A stretch of 64,000 nt of DNA. It comes from Lachnospiraceae bacterium. Lineage in GTDB: Bacteria; Bacillota; Clostridia; Lachnospirales; Lachnospiraceae. The position numbers were made by a program, and so were the translations under genes. A model generated the notes under the pieces. It did not search any database. It saw only the letters and a program-made list of their open reading frames with translations, and was not told where the DNA came from. Shown in pieces: positions 37,290-50,236 of the stretch. The stretch is taken from assembly GCA_016286035.1 (NCBI GenBank), contig JAEERY010000050.1, forward strand, positions 25,099-89,098, written 5' to 3'. Positions within the stretch are counted from its first letter, which is position 1. Every line of letters begins with the position of its first letter.

Positions 37290-37322
37290 CGATATAAAGG
37301 GCCATGTAAACACATGGCCCTT
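37290..37322 (-). terminator. Terminator-like hairpin at end of atp operon
   Basis: GGGCCATG (37299-37306) pairs perfectly with CATGGCCC (37313-37320), followed on the minus strand by TTTATAT. It lies nine bases after the atpC stop. The short U-tract may allow read-through into the downstream membrane protein gene. Confidence 0.6.
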
Positions 37323-37330
37323 ACTTTAGA

Positions 37331-37735
37331 TCACCTTAATACATTAATTCTTGCAACAGCTCGACTCAAAGCGGTCTCTGCTCTTGCTATATCTGTTGTC
37401 GAAGCATGCTCAGCCAAAAGCTTTTCAGCTCTGTCCTTTGCAGCCTCTGCCCTTCCACGATCTATCTCATCCGGCCACTCTATGACCTCAGCTAAGATTG
37501 TTATTCTGTCCTGAGTGATCTGGGCAAATCCGGAATGGAGTGCAGCCTTTAAAACCTGCTCTCCCGTGATGGTAAGTACCCCGGGCTTTATGATAACCGT
37601 CAACGGAATGTGATTCTTATAGACACCTATCTGGCCCTCGGTTGTATTGAACTCAACCATGCTTACCTGTCCCTCAAAAAAGGTTCTGTCAGGAGTGATG
37701 ATCTTCAGTTCAAAATTCTTGTTATCCTCTGCCAT
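37331..37735 (-). CDS. atpC: F1 ATP synthase epsilon subunit
   Basis: The 134-residue subunit couples the rotor to F1 and can brake ATP hydrolysis. It has the N-terminal beta-sandwich (ITPDRTFFEGQVSMVEFNTTEGQIGVYKNHIPL) and the C-terminal two-helix domain (ARAETALSRAVARINVLR). Last gene of the operon, 10 bases after atpD. Confidence 0.95.
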   Translation of the reverse strand: MAEDNKNFELKIITPDRTFFEGQVSMVEFNTTEGQIGVYKNHIPLTVIIKPGVLTITGEQVLKAALHSGFAQITQDRITILAEVIEWPDEIDRGRAEAAKDRAEKLLAEHASTTDIARAETALSRAVARINVLR

Positions 37736-37745
37736 AATGATCCCC

Positions 37746-39176
<1,431 letters not shown>

Positions 39177-39182
39177 CTAACG

Positions 39183-40043
39183 TTATGATATCGCCTGAGC
39201 ACCCGCTATGATCTCCGTAAGCTCCTGAGTGATAGAACCCTGTCTTGCTCTGTTATACTGCAGTGTCAGCTTGTCTATCATCTCTTCCGCATTTGACGTT
39301 GCAGAATCCATTGCCTGCATACGGGCTCCATTTTCACTTGCTACGGATTCTATCATCGCACCATGTATAATGCTAGCAACATACTTGGGAATGATCAGTT
39401 CCAGTGCCTCTTCTTCAGTAGGTTCAAAGTTCATGGGAACATCATCTTTGTCATCGGCATCCGTCGACATGTCATTCTGGTCGACCGGAAGAAGCTTAAG
39501 CAATGTAGGTTCATGCGACACCGTGTTCTTAAATGCGGTAAATGCAAGATATATCTCACCGATCTCACCTTTACGGTACTGATTTAGAAGGACTGCGCTT
39601 AATCTCATTGCATCCACATAATCTGGAGCCTCGATCATATATGAATAATCGTCCGCCAGCACATAACCATATCTGTTGAATGCTTCCCTGCACTTCTTTC
39701 CTATCGTGTACATTATCAGCTCGTCATCCGCAAGATCGCCCTTTGTAATGAGCTTCACAATATTGGAATTGTAGCCTCCTGCCAGTCCTCTGTTACCTGA
39801 AATTACTATTACCGCTTTGTTGGTCGAATCATTTCCTGTCACATAGCTGTGATTTATGGTCCCCGCCTTTGATAGGATAGACTGAACCGTATTGTACATA
39901 TAACTGAAGTAAGCTTTGGAATTGAGGGCACGCTGCTTGGTTCTCTGCAGCTTAACCGTCGAAACCAGTTTCATGGCTTTGGTGATCTGCTGTGTACTTT
40001 GTATACTGCCTTTACGTCTCTTTATGTCGCGCATAGAGGCCAT
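39183..40043 (-). CDS. atpG: F1 ATP synthase gamma subunit
   Basis: The 286-residue central shaft begins MASMRDIKRRKGSIQSTQQITKAMKLV and ends LTLQYNRARQGSITQELTEIIAGAQA, both conserved coiled-coil helices. ATG 40043 has AGGTGA upstream; a nine-base longer frame would use a GTG inside that site. An acidic insertion (DADDKDDVPMNFEPTEEEA, about residues 200-220) sits in the globular domain, as in other Firmicutes. Confidence 0.96.
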   Translation of the reverse strand: MASMRDIKRRKGSIQSTQQITKAMKLVSTVKLQRTKQRALNSKAYFSYMYNTVQSILSKAGTINHSYVTGNDSTNKAVIVISGNRGLAGGYNSNIVKLITKGDLADDELIMYTIGKKCREAFNRYGYVLADDYSYMIEAPDYVDAMRLSAVLLNQYRKGEIGEIYLAFTAFKNTVSHEPTLLKLLPVDQNDMSTDADDKDDVPMNFEPTEEEALELIIPKYVASIIHGAMIESVASENGARMQAMDSATSNAEEMIDKLTLQYNRARQGSITQELTEIIAGAQAIS

Positions 40044-40059
40044 AAAAATCACCTACTTT

Positions 40060-42123
<2,064 letters not shown>

Positions 42124-42136
<13 letters not shown>

Positions 42137-42687
42137 GTGCCTTCACCTATTTCTTTCAATGTCTCGTCAACAAGACGTTCCTGAACAGAGATATCCATGC
42201 TGTTTCCGACTGCTTTTCTTGCAACAGCGGATGCAACATCTATCATCTCCTTCTTAACATCATCTTTAACGCGAAGCTTCTCCTGCTCAGCCTCAACACC
42301 TGCTCTTTCAACGATTGCATGTGCTTCTTCTTTTGCTTTTGCGACTATAGATGCTTCATTATCCATAGCCTTCTTGCGTGCTGCGCTCAAGATTCCTTCC
42401 GCCTCTTTATCGACGTTCTTAAGTTTGTCTTCGTATTCTGCCTTTAATGCTGCAGCTTCTTCCTGACTTTTCTTTGCTTCTTCAAGTTCGCTCTTTATCT
42501 TGTCTTTTCTCTTGTTCATGAATTCCCTTGCAGGATTGAAGAGAAAATAAGACAGGAAAAAGAACAGAGCAATAACAGCAATAAGTGTCAATACCGCATC
42601 TGCAAGGAGCTGAAAATCAAGATCAAAAAGTCTTGGCTCCATCTGCGCGTTAAGCAGCATAAATCCGGCTCTTCCTAATTCGCTCAA
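42124..42687 (-). CDS. atpF: ATP synthase b subunit
   Basis: The 187-residue stator subunit has one membrane helix (about residues 28-50, LADAVLTLIAVIALFFFLSYFLF) followed by a long charged coiled coil rich in Ala, Lys and Glu. The start appears to be TTG at 42687, with AGGAGG ten bases upstream; ATG codons at residues 10 and 16 are alternatives. Confidence 0.92.
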
Positions 42688-42730
42688 CTCTTACAAGCCT
42701 CCTTTCTTAAAATATCAACTGATAAAAGGC

Positions 42731-42997
<267 letters not shown>

Positions 42998-43040
42998 CTA
43001 AATCGTATATATTTAAGTTGTATTATTCACTGTGTAATTG

Positions 43041-43760
43041 TCACTCGGTTGTCATTGCATCCGAGATATATGTCATGGTCAGCATACAGAATACATATGT
43101 CTGTATCGCGCCAGAGAACATATCAAAGTATACATGTAACGCTGCTGGCCAGATTATCGCGATCTTGCTTAAGAGTCCGTATATAAGGGCCATCATTACT
43201 GTTCCCGAAAGGATATTTGCGAACAAACGGAGTGAGATGGATATCGGAACCGCTATATCACCGATAACATTGATCGGTGCCCAAAATACCCACGGATCGC
43301 AAAGACCCTTTATAAATCCTGATACCTTCTGATATTTCAGCTTATTAAAGAATATCAGTGTGAAAGTCATGATGCCTAGCGGTAATGTCGTGCCATAATC
43401 GGCAGTCGGCGGTCTGAGTCCCAATAATCCCGAAAGATTACTTACCAGTATGAAAATAAATATGGTGCCTATGTAGTTTCTGAATTTGACTCCGTTCTTA
43501 CCCATCGTACCGTCAACCATACCGTCGAGCAGTTCCACAACAAGTTCAACGAAATTCTGAAAACCTTCAGGTACTTCTTCAGCATGCTTCATCTTCCTAC
43601 CTGCCAGGAAACCGAAAAGCATAAGTGAAAGCAGTACTATAAGGCAACATACATGAGTGGTTGTTATCCATACGGGATGACCAAAGAAGTTATACTGGAA
43701 TATACCATGTATCATAAAGTCAACTTCATTGTCAGCGGACAACAGTATTCCCATGTCCAT
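43041..43760 (-). CDS. atpB: ATP synthase a subunit
   Basis: The 239-residue stator channel protein is hydrophobic throughout and contains the essential Arg in SISLRLFANILSG plus the C-terminal GAIQTYVFCMLTMTYI. It works with the c ring to pass ions. ATG 43760 follows AAGGAGG. Confidence 0.95.
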   Translation of the reverse strand: MDMGILLSADNEVDFMIHGIFQYNFFGHPVWITTTHVCCLIVLLSLMLFGFLAGRKMKHAEEVPEGFQNFVELVVELLDGMVDGTMGKNGVKFRNYIGTIFIFILVSNLSGLLGLRPPTADYGTTLPLGIMTFTLIFFNKLKYQKVSGFIKGLCDPWVFWAPINVIGDIAVPISISLRLFANILSGTVMMALIYGLLSKIAIIWPAALHVYFDMFSGAIQTYVFCMLTMTYISDAMTTE

Positions 43761-43772
43761 ATGTTTACCTCC

Positions 43773-44180
43773 TTATTTTTTTCTTTTATCTAAGAATTTT
43801 TTTACGAAAGGCTGCATGTATGCTCCAGCTTTAAGGGCCATGATCCCGAGAAATGCCGCCAACGGATATGCAAAATCGGTAATACATACACCTGCAAACA
43901 CCAATAGTATAACAGCGTATCTTATCAGATTCTGCTTTATGGCATATGTTCTTGCACCGCCCTCGTTATCTGCATTAATATCGAGGTTTCTGTTAAGGCT
44001 CCACCATATATGCCAGGCACATGCCATCGCAAGCAGTATCCCTATCCATAATCCAGCCGTATATTTGAACATACTGTCGACCCAAAACATGCCGGCCAGT
44101 TGCGATGCGATACCAAAAACAAGTATCCCGATCAGCAATTCCTTAAGTGTATCATGTGCATCCAACGCTTCTTTGCTCAT
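43773..44180 (-). CDS. atpI: ATP synthase subunit I-like membrane protein
   Basis: The 135-residue protein has four hydrophobic segments with a polar Asn/Asp-rich loop (NRNLDINADNEGG) after the second, the layout of AtpI, which helps c-ring assembly. I start at ATG 44180 (AGAGGA upstream), which overlaps the stop of the preceding gene by four bases; a longer frame to 44333 would run through most of that gene. Sequence conservation in this family is low. Confidence 0.75.
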   Translation of the reverse strand: MSKEALDAHDTLKELLIGILVFGIASQLAGMFWVDSMFKYTAGLWIGILLAMACAWHIWWSLNRNLDINADNEGGARTYAIKQNLIRYAVILLVFAGVCITDFAYPLAAFLGIMALKAGAYMQPFVKKFLDKRKK

Positions 44181-44404
44181 AGATCGGAATCCTCTTTGTT
44201 GCCATATGCTTTCTTTGCCAGAATATAAACATTCCTTCCGCCTGCTATGGCTCCGACAAAGAAAAGGATTATAAACCATATCTGGCTGCCAAAATATCTG
44301 TCGATATAATAGCCTGCAAATGAGCACATACATATCGGTACTAACATATTTACCGCAAACTGTGTAACAAATGTTAATATTTTGAAATTATTACGTTTAT
44401 CCAC
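44177..44404 (-). CDS. atpZ: AtpZ/AtpI family small membrane protein
   Basis: The 75-residue protein has two membrane helices separated by a short loop (AGYYIDRYFGSQ), the AtpZ pattern found at the head of atp operons in Firmicutes, with proposed magnesium or calcium transport or assembly roles. Start is GTG 44404 with GAAGGG upstream. First gene of the operon. Confidence 0.78.
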   Translation of the reverse strand: MDKRNNFKILTFVTQFAVNMLVPICMCSFAGYYIDRYFGSQIWFIILFFVGAIAGGRNVYILAKKAYGNKEDSDL

Positions 44405-44432
44405 GTTATGAGCCCTTCACACAATTAGATAT

Positions 44433-44461
44433 ATTATACAATATTGCGAATATGGTGTAAA
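44433..44461 (-). promoter_or_regulatory. Promoter of atp operon
   Basis: On the minus strand TTTACA (44461-44456), 17 bases, TATAAT (44438-44433). It gives a leader of about 20 bases before the atpZ GTG. Confidence 0.75.
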
Positions 44462-44506
44462 GGAATTATGACAGTTTAGAACATTCAAAATTCGAGTTAG
44501 CCATGG

Positions 44507-44535
44507 TTGACTTATAAGTCCGCAGAGAGTACTAT
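44507..44535 (+). promoter_or_regulatory. Promoter of DUF402 gene
   Basis: TTGACT (44507-44512), 17 bases, TACTAT (44530-44535). Predicted transcript start is near 44542, 65 bases before the ATG. Confidence 0.65.
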
Positions 44536-44606
44536 TGTATATAATATTTAACTATTCAAAGGCTGTTTTCTGAATATTATGTGCTAAGATCCGGGGAGGT
44601 ATAATC

Positions 44607-45086
44607 ATGGCATATCCTGTTCTCTACCGTAAACGTCTAATTCCCGAGGAGTGTATTCCTCTGAAGGATGACGTCATCCTGTACATGGATGATGATATCA
44701 TCGTCACCAAGTGGAATACTCTTAAACCCCGAAAGGATTTTCATCACGGCTATTCCTGTTATTTTTTGAAAGACGGATATAAGGTCAGCAAATTCCTTGC
44801 TGAGGACGATTCGCTCGTATACTGGTACTGCGATATAGTCACGTATCTGTGGGACAGAGCACAGAACACGCTTACCGTGGTCGATCTTTTAGCGGATGTC
44901 ATCGTAAAACCCGACGGTAAGATGAATGTCATAGATATAGATGAGCTTTGCGAGGCAAAAGAAAAGCTGCTCATTAATGAACAGCAGTTTTTTATAAGTG
45001 TAAAACAGCTTGGCGCACTGATCAAACTGATCCAGGACGGTAACTTTAGTACACTGACAGATATATTGATGAGTAAGATTTCCTGA
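44607..45086 (+). CDS. DUF402 domain protein
   Basis: The 159-residue protein matches DUF402: WYCDIVTYLWDR (about residues 73-84), TVVDLLADVIVKPDGKMNVIDIDEL and a helical C-terminus. Structurally characterised relatives are nucleoside tri/diphosphatases or RNA-binding pyrophosphohydrolase-like proteins, but the present role is unknown. It is transcribed alone and divergently from the atp operon; GGGGAGG precedes the ATG. Confidence 0.8.
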   Translation: MAYPVLYRKRLIPEECIPLKDDVILYMDDDIIVTKWNTLKPRKDFHHGYSCYFLKDGYKVSKFLAEDDSLVYWYCDIVTYLWDRAQNTLTVVDLLADVIVKPDGKMNVIDIDELCEAKEKLLINEQQFFISVKQLGALIKLIQDGNFSTLTDILMSKIS

Positions 45087-45110
45087 TGTGTTACAGTACT
45101 GTTACACATC
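45085..45110. repeat. 26-bp dyad overlapping the DUF402 stop codon
   Basis: GATGTGTTACAGT is followed directly by ACTGTTACACATC; apart from one T-T position in each arm the halves are inverted copies. No poly-T follows, so it is not a standard terminator. It could be a protein-binding palindrome or an mRNA 3' hairpin. Confidence 0.6.
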
Positions 45111-45195
45111 GAGTGATATTATTACGATACAAGGTGAACGGATAATCATCTTTTCATTTAGTATTGTAAACGTCTCAATCGACGTAACAAGAAAT

Positions 45196-45257
45196 ATACT
45201 CCCCCTTTAGAGGCCATTCGTGTACGGATGGCCTTTTCCCTTGGGGGAGTATTTTTG
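45196..45257. terminator. Long nested bidirectional terminator
   Basis: ATACTCCCCC (45196-45205) pairs with GGGGGAGTAT (45243-45252) and encloses AGGCCAT/ATGGCCT (45210-45233). TTTTTG follows on the plus strand. It separates the converging DUF402 and SleB-like genes. Confidence 0.8.
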
Positions 45258-45259
45258 TA

Positions 45260-46423
45260 TCAATAGAATATGTGTCCGCCGATCTGTATTCCGCTGAGTC
45301 CCTCTATCGGAGTCCTGAAATACACACAGGTACCTACATTCGTCTGACCGCCCATCGCGGCATCCGCTGCGTTGTAACAGGCCTGCGTTGCTCTGTCCTC
45401 AGCAAGTGCGAGTGCAAGTCTTCCGCTTGCAACAGGCGAAAACTGTCTGTTCTGATATATAACGCCTACGACCGTATCCGGATAAACCGACGAGAGCACT
45501 CTGTTTATTACAACAGCGCCTACAGCCACCTGACCTTCATAAGGCTGGTTTCCGGCCTCACAGTAGATAAGGTTTGCAAGAAGGTATCTGTCTCCTTCAT
45601 CGAAGTTCACTTCCGAGATGTCTCTCCACTTGGACTGAGCCGCCAGTTTTGAGAGCCTTATCTCTTCTTCCAGCTGTTTTTTAAGTGCTTCGATATCAGC
45701 TTCTTCCGCGGCCGACTGCGCCTCGTAGGCTGCTGCAACCGCCTCAGCATCTTTTATCTGTCCCGAATAACTCTTTATGCTGGATGCCGTGGCGTTGACA
45801 TATCCTGTCACTTTTTCCTGTTCGGCCACGACTTCCTCATGGAGCTTATCAAGTTCTTCTTTTTCCGATTGGAGCCTTGCTTCTGTCTCTTCAACATTGA
45901 TCCTTGTCTGCTCAAGTTCATCCTTCATCTTCTTATCATATGAGGACAGGCTCTCGATGTAATCGTTCTTGTTCAAAAGATCAGCAAAATTCTTTGCGGA
46001 GAAGATCATTTCCGTAAACATGAAATCCTGCTTCTCATACATGAACTGGATACGCTTCTTCATGGCAGCATACTGCTCGGCTTCTTTTTGCTTTGCAACC
46101 TCCAGATCAGCCTGCGTCTGTTCAATCTCTTCCTGTTTGTCTTCTATCTTATCTTCAAGATCGGCCAGATTGTTTGAGACCTCCTCCAGCTGATCATTAA
46201 GCTGTGCAAGCTCGCCCTGAAGAGAATGCTTCACATCGTTCAGATCATTTATATTCTCTTTTGTTTCGTTTAGATTCTTTTTGGTCTCTTCATGCTGCTG
46301 CTTGGCTTTATCCAATTTCTCCTGTGTCGTTTCCGCATAGGAATCAAACGACGGCATTATGGAGAAATACATCGTTATTATCAGCAAAACCGCTACAGCC
46401 TTCAGACCTTTTTTTCTGATCAT
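45260..46423 (-). CDS. Secreted coiled-coil protein with SleB/CwlJ-type cell-wall hydrolase domain
   Basis: The 387-residue protein has a signal peptide (basic start, LKAVAVLLIITMYFSIMPS, cleavage near SYAET), a long coiled coil (about residues 35-245, rich in Glu, Lys, Gln heptads, similar to PcsB/CwlO-type hinges), and a C-terminal Hydrolase_2 domain (LLANLIYCEAGNQPYEGQVAVGAVVINRV) of the SleB/CwlJ spore cortex lytic family. The coiled coil suggests control by a membrane partner such as FtsEX, which is inference. It may act in growth or division rather than germination. Start is ATG 46423. Confidence 0.88.
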   Translation of the reverse strand: MIRKKGLKAVAVLLIITMYFSIMPSFDSYAETTQEKLDKAKQQHEETKKNLNETKENINDLNDVKHSLQGELAQLNDQLEEVSNNLADLEDKIEDKQEEIEQTQADLEVAKQKEAEQYAAMKKRIQFMYEKQDFMFTEMIFSAKNFADLLNKNDYIESLSSYDKKMKDELEQTRINVEETEARLQSEKEELDKLHEEVVAEQEKVTGYVNATASSIKSYSGQIKDAEAVAAAYEAQSAAEEADIEALKKQLEEEIRLSKLAAQSKWRDISEVNFDEGDRYLLANLIYCEAGNQPYEGQVAVGAVVINRVLSSVYPDTVVGVIYQNRQFSPVASGRLALALAEDRATQACYNAADAAMGGQTNVGTCVYFRTPIEGLSGIQIGGHIFY

Positions 46424-46457
46424 CAATATATGATTTCCTTTGACTTATTACCTGTCT

Positions 46458-46943
46458 TCAGACATCTATGGTCAGTGTTCTGCCGCTGTGTTCATATTTA
46501 ACATATTTCACACCCGCAGCATCAAACATCCTTTTTGAGGCTATGTTTCCCGGAGTTCCCGCATATTTGTCGCTGTCATAAATTACTGTCTTTATGCCGC
46601 TCTGGATTATAGCCTTTGCACACTCATTACAGGGGAAAAGAGATACATACAGTTTTGCACCCTGAAGAGAGCCGTTGCCTCCTCTGTAATTAAGGATCGC
46701 ATTAAGCTCACTGTGCGTAACATATGCGTACTTGGTCTCAAGCACATCGCCGTCTCTTTCCCACGGAAATTCCTCATCGGAGCATCCGTTAGGGAATCCG
46801 TTATAACCCATGGAAAGTATCTTGTTATCCTCACTGACTATGCATGCTCCGACCTGTGTATTGGGGTCCTTGGAACGCATGCCCGCAAGCTTGGATACTC
46901 CCATGAAGTACTCATCCCACTTGATATAGTCTGTTCTTTTCAT
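46458..46943 (-). CDS. dCMP/deoxycytidylate deaminase (ComEB family)
   Basis: The 161-residue zinc enzyme converts dCMP to dUMP. Its zinc site is visible in HSELNAILNYRGG (His-x-Glu) and FPCNECAKAI (Pro-Cys-x-x-Cys). Length and the DYIKWDEYFMGVSKLAGMRSKDPNTQVGA-like start match ComEB/dCMP deaminase. Adjacent to upp, 9 bases apart, so both serve pyrimidine supply. Confidence 0.9.
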   Translation of the reverse strand: MKRTDYIKWDEYFMGVSKLAGMRSKDPNTQVGACIVSEDNKILSMGYNGFPNGCSDEEFPWERDGDVLETKYAYVTHSELNAILNYRGGNGSLQGAKLYVSLFPCNECAKAIIQSGIKTVIYDSDKYAGTPGNIASKRMFDAAGVKYVKYEHSGRTLTIDV

Positions 46944-46952
46944 AAATCACCT

Positions 46953-47582
46953 TTACTTTGTACCGAAAATCCTGTCGCCTGCATCTCCAAGTCCGGGAAC
47001 TATATATGCATTGGAATTGAGTTTCTCATCCTTTGCTCCGACATAGATGTCAACGTCCGGATGTGCCTTCTGCATTGCTTCTATTCCTTCGGGTGCAGCG
47101 ATAATGCACATAAAGTGTATCTTCTTGCAGCCCTTGTCCTTAAGCATCTGGATAGCTGCAGCAGCAGATCCGCCTGTAGCCAGCATGGGATCTACAACAA
47201 ATACTTCTCTCTCATTACAGTCAGCCGGAAGCTTACAGTAATACTCTATCGGAAGATGTGTCTCGGGATCTCTGTAAAGACCGATATGTCCGATCTTTGC
47301 TGCAGGGATCAGAGAAAGCATACCGTCAACCATACCCAGACCAGCTCTTAAGATCGGTACTATGGCCATCTTCTTGCCCTTGAGTTCCTTTACTGTGGTC
47401 TTGCATATGGGTGTCTCGATCTCAACCTCCTCGAGTTCGAGGTCTCTTGTTGCCTCATAGCAGATAAGCATTGCGATCTCAGATATAGTCTGTCTGAAAT
47501 CCTTTGTGCCTGTATCCAGCCTTCTGATATATCCAATCTTGTGCTGAATGAGCGGATGATCCATGATTACTAATTTTGCCAT
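46953..47582 (-). CDS. upp: Uracil phosphoribosyltransferase
   Basis: The 209-residue enzyme salvages uracil with PRPP to UMP. It has [15 protein letters not shown], the PRPP-binding loop [14 protein letters not shown], and the C-terminal [16 protein letters not shown] 47582 follows GGAGGGG. Confidence 0.97.
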   Translation of the reverse strand: MAKLVIMDHPLIQHKIGYIRRLDTGTKDFRQTISEIAMLICYEATRDLELEEVEIETPICKTTVKELKGKKMAIVPILRAGLGMVDGMLSLIPAAKIGHIGLYRDPETHLPIEYYCKLPADCNEREVFVVDPMLATGGSAAAAIQMLKDKGCKKIHFMCIIAAPEGIEAMQKAHPDVDIYVGAKDEKLNSNAYIVPGLGDAGDRIFGTK

Positions 47583-47602
47583 TGTTATACCCCTCCTTTT
47601 TG

Positions 47603-48034
47603 TTATGCATTTTCTATAAGATCTATTCTTCTCTGGTGTCTTTCTTCTCCGGAAAACTCCGTATCGAGAAATACATCCACTATCTCATTTGCAAGCATGG
47701 GACCTATGAGAGCTGCTCCCATCGCAAGAACATTTGCATTGTTATGAAGTCTTGTCATCTTGGCTGACAGCGGTTCACTGCAAAGAGCACATCTTATACC
47801 CTTTGTCTTGTTTGCAGTTATTGATATTCCTATACCGGTCGTACAGATAACTATGCCTTTTTCACAGCTTCCGTCTGCCACTGCCTCTGCAACCGCATGA
47901 CCGAACACCGGATAATCACATGAGCTCTTATCGTAGCATCCGTAATCCTTGCAGTCTATACCTCTCTCCTCCAAATGTTTGATAACGGACATTTTTAGAT
48001 CATATCCGCCGTGATCGCTTCCAATCGCTATCAT
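47603..48034 (-). CDS. rpiB: Ribose-5-phosphate isomerase B
   Basis: The 143-residue enzyme interconverts ribose-5-P and ribulose-5-P. It begins [13 protein letters not shown], and has the catalytic-Cys region [17 protein letters not shown] and [11 protein letters not shown]. Between upp and tsaC with 13-20 base gaps, one transcript. Confidence 0.95.
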   Translation of the reverse strand: MIAIGSDHGGYDLKMSVIKHLEERGIDCKDYGCYDKSSCDYPVFGHAVAEAVADGSCEKGIVICTTGIGISITANKTKGIRCALCSEPLSAKMTRLHNNANVLAMGAALIGPMLANEIVDVFLDTEFSGEERHQRRIDLIENA

Positions 48035-48047
48035 ATCTAACCTCCAA

Positions 48048-49097
48048 TCAAACTTCTATTATCTGATGACCTGCTGCCTTAAGCAGTCGGTTCATTATTG
48101 CCTGTCCCATTCCGCTCGTATCAAAACTCTCGGAATAGATGACCTCCATATCCTCGTCATCGCATTCCCTGAGCATCGTATAGAGTCTGTGTGCTATGGT
48201 CTCTTCATCATGTCTGCTGCCGATACTCTTTACATGAGCGCATTTATAACTCTTACATGTTTCCTCTGTCGCTATGACACAGGTGTTTTTGCCCTGTGCT
48301 TCAGCCTCTGTGGTAAGAGCGTTGATCTTATCTATCACATTTTCCTGTATGCCGGAAACTATCTTAAGATCACCCTTTGGAGCATAATGCTTATATTTCA
48401 TGCCGGGAGCCTTCGGTCTTTCCTTGCAGTCCCCGTCGAGGATCGTTTTATCTATATCCACAGTACCGAGCGCTTCTCTTAACTGCTCGATCGTTATATA
48501 TCCCGGTCTTAGCAATACAGGCGTATCACCGGAAAGATCAACGATAGTCGATTCCAGTCCTATACCTGCATCAGATCCGTCAATGATCATATCTATCCTG
48601 CCATCCATATCCTGAATGACATACTTTGCGGCTGTAGGGCTGGGCTTTCCCGAAAGATTTGCACTTGGTGCCGCCACATATCCTCCGCTTGCTTTTATAA
48701 ATGCAGCTGCAGTCTTGTGAACAGGCATACGAATCGCCACAGTATCAAGCCCGCCGGTGGTCTCATAAGGAACCCTGTCAGATTTTTTAAGTATCATGGT
48801 AAGGGGACCCGGCCAGAATCTGTCTGCCAAAGTCTTTGCCTCTTTACTGACCTCTCTGACTATTAAGTCCATGTCCTTTAGATCCGCTATATGCACGATC
48901 AGCGGATTATCGCTCGGTCTTCCCTTTGCCGAATATATCTTTCTGCTGGAATCGGGATTTAGGGCATCCCCTCCAAGTCCGTATACAGTCTCTGTGGGAA
49001 ATGCGACAAGACCTCCACGTTTAATGATATCTCCGGCTTTTTTAATCAGGCCTGTATCTATATTCTCTTCATCTATATGAATGATCTCAGTATTCAT
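48048..49097 (-). CDS. tsaC: Threonylcarbamoyl-AMP synthase (Sua5 type)
   Basis: The 349-residue enzyme makes threonylcarbamoyl-AMP for the tRNA t6A modification. The YrdC domain (residues 1-205) has GGLVAFPTETVYGLGGDA, the KGRPSDNPLIVHI ATP/threonine segment and SANLSGKPSPT; the C-terminal Sua5 domain (GMKYKHYAPKG onwards) makes it the full-length Sua5/YwlC form. Followed by rpiB, as in Bacillus. TcdA at 5.2 kb acts later on the same base. Confidence 0.94.
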   Translation of the reverse strand: MNTEIIHIDEENIDTGLIKKAGDIIKRGGLVAFPTETVYGLGGDALNPDSSRKIYSAKGRPSDNPLIVHIADLKDMDLIVREVSKEAKTLADRFWPGPLTMILKKSDRVPYETTGGLDTVAIRMPVHKTAAAFIKASGGYVAAPSANLSGKPSPTAAKYVIQDMDGRIDMIIDGSDAGIGLESTIVDLSGDTPVLLRPGYITIEQLREALGTVDIDKTILDGDCKERPKAPGMKYKHYAPKGDLKIVSGIQENVIDKINALTTEAEAQGKNTCVIATEETCKSYKCAHVKSIGSRHDEETIAHRLYTMLRECDDEDMEVIYSESFDTSGMGQAIMNRLLKAAGHQIIEV

Positions 49098-49120
49098 GCT
49101 CTCTTATATCATACCATATA

Positions 49121-50218
49121 TCAGCGGACCTTTTTAACAGGTTTGTTACAAGCCTTAAAAATCCCGTTTCTGATACAATCGATCAACACTCCTATAACAA
49201 AAACGATAACGATACATAACAGCATGTGGAAGAACTGCCACCATTTTCCAGCTGCACATTCTATGCCCAATACCTTCTGCCACAGTTCTCTTAACGCAAT
49301 GCTATCATGCAAAAGATATACCCCGAATGTGCATGCCGCTATCCTGTTTAACAAATCTCTTCCTTTGGTATCCATATTTGCGAATGCCACAAAGAGCCCG
49401 ATGCTGGCTATATATATGGTTATATAGTTATAGCAGTATGTCATGTCCATGCTGTACTCCAGCTTGCCGGTATTCATAACGATGAACGAATACGCAAAAG
49501 CTATCATGAACGTAGCCAGACTGAAGATCACATAAGCTGCAAACCCGTAAGTTTTTATCTTCTTTGGATCTTTGGTCTTAATAAACGGCACGCCATACAG
49601 TCTTATATATCCCGCAGTAACATATAACACTATGAACCACATAACGTCATTTCCGTATTTATCCCAGGGGATAAGGTAAGGATTTATGGATTTGAATCCG
49701 CAAAATACCGCAACAAGTGTTATAAGCACCATCTTAAAAACCTTTTTATCAAGTTTTTGGATCGCGGCATTAAGGATCGGAGATACGATAAAGAGCATTA
49801 TATATGCTGTCGCAAACCAGTAATGCTCATAACTCACCGGTAGGAATATCTGCTGTTTTACTGACAGGTCCTTACCTGCAAGATCAAATATTCCGAATGC
49901 TGACATGACAAGCGGAACACAAATGGAATAGACCAAAACCTCAGCCCACAGTCTGATGAGTTTTCCGATATTCCACTTCGAATCTGTCGCAAAGTACCCG
50001 CTGATGAAGACATACGCATTAACTGAAGAAAGACAGAATGCATAGATTATCCAGAAAAATATGTTATGCACGCTGTGATCAACAGACAGTTTCGGTATTC
50101 GCATGCCCTTGGTCATGTAATGCATGGCTATGATCATACACATAGATACGATCCTGAGCAGTTCAAAATTGGACTGTCTTAACTTTATTTTGTTGGTCTG
50201 AACATCCGGATTACTCAT
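49121..50218 (-). CDS. Membrane acyltransferase (acyltransferase 3 family)
   Basis: The 365-residue protein has about ten membrane helices and the acyltransferase-3 opening RQSNFELLRIVSMCMIIAMHY, whose His is conserved in O-acetyl/O-succinyl transferases acting on extracellular glycans. Likely adds an acyl group to the product of this cluster on or across the membrane. Last gene of the seven-gene glycan operon; the tsaC start follows 23 bases after its stop. Confidence 0.85.
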   Translation of the reverse strand: MSNPDVQTNKIKLRQSNFELLRIVSMCMIIAMHYMTKGMRIPKLSVDHSVHNIFFWIIYAFCLSSVNAYVFISGYFATDSKWNIGKLIRLWAEVLVYSICVPLVMSAFGIFDLAGKDLSVKQQIFLPVSYEHYWFATAYIMLFIVSPILNAAIQKLDKKVFKMVLITLVAVFCGFKSINPYLIPWDKYGNDVMWFIVLYVTAGYIRLYGVPFIKTKDPKKIKTYGFAAYVIFSLATFMIAFAYSFIVMNTGKLEYSMDMTYCYNYITIYIASIGLFVAFANMDTKGRDLLNRIAACTFGVYLLHDSIALRELWQKVLGIECAAGKWWQFFHMLLCIVIVFVIGVLIDCIRNGIFKACNKPVKKVR

Positions 50219-50236
50219 TAGTTACCTGCAACTTTT

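Noticed and set aside
37276..37305. Ten-residue longer start of the large membrane protein
   Set aside because: It would start inside the atpC terminator hairpin, without a ribosome binding site.
44176..44333. 51-residue N-terminal extension of the AtpI-like protein
   Set aside because: The extension is the out-of-frame reading of atpZ; the ATGA overlap start at 44180 fits operon structure.
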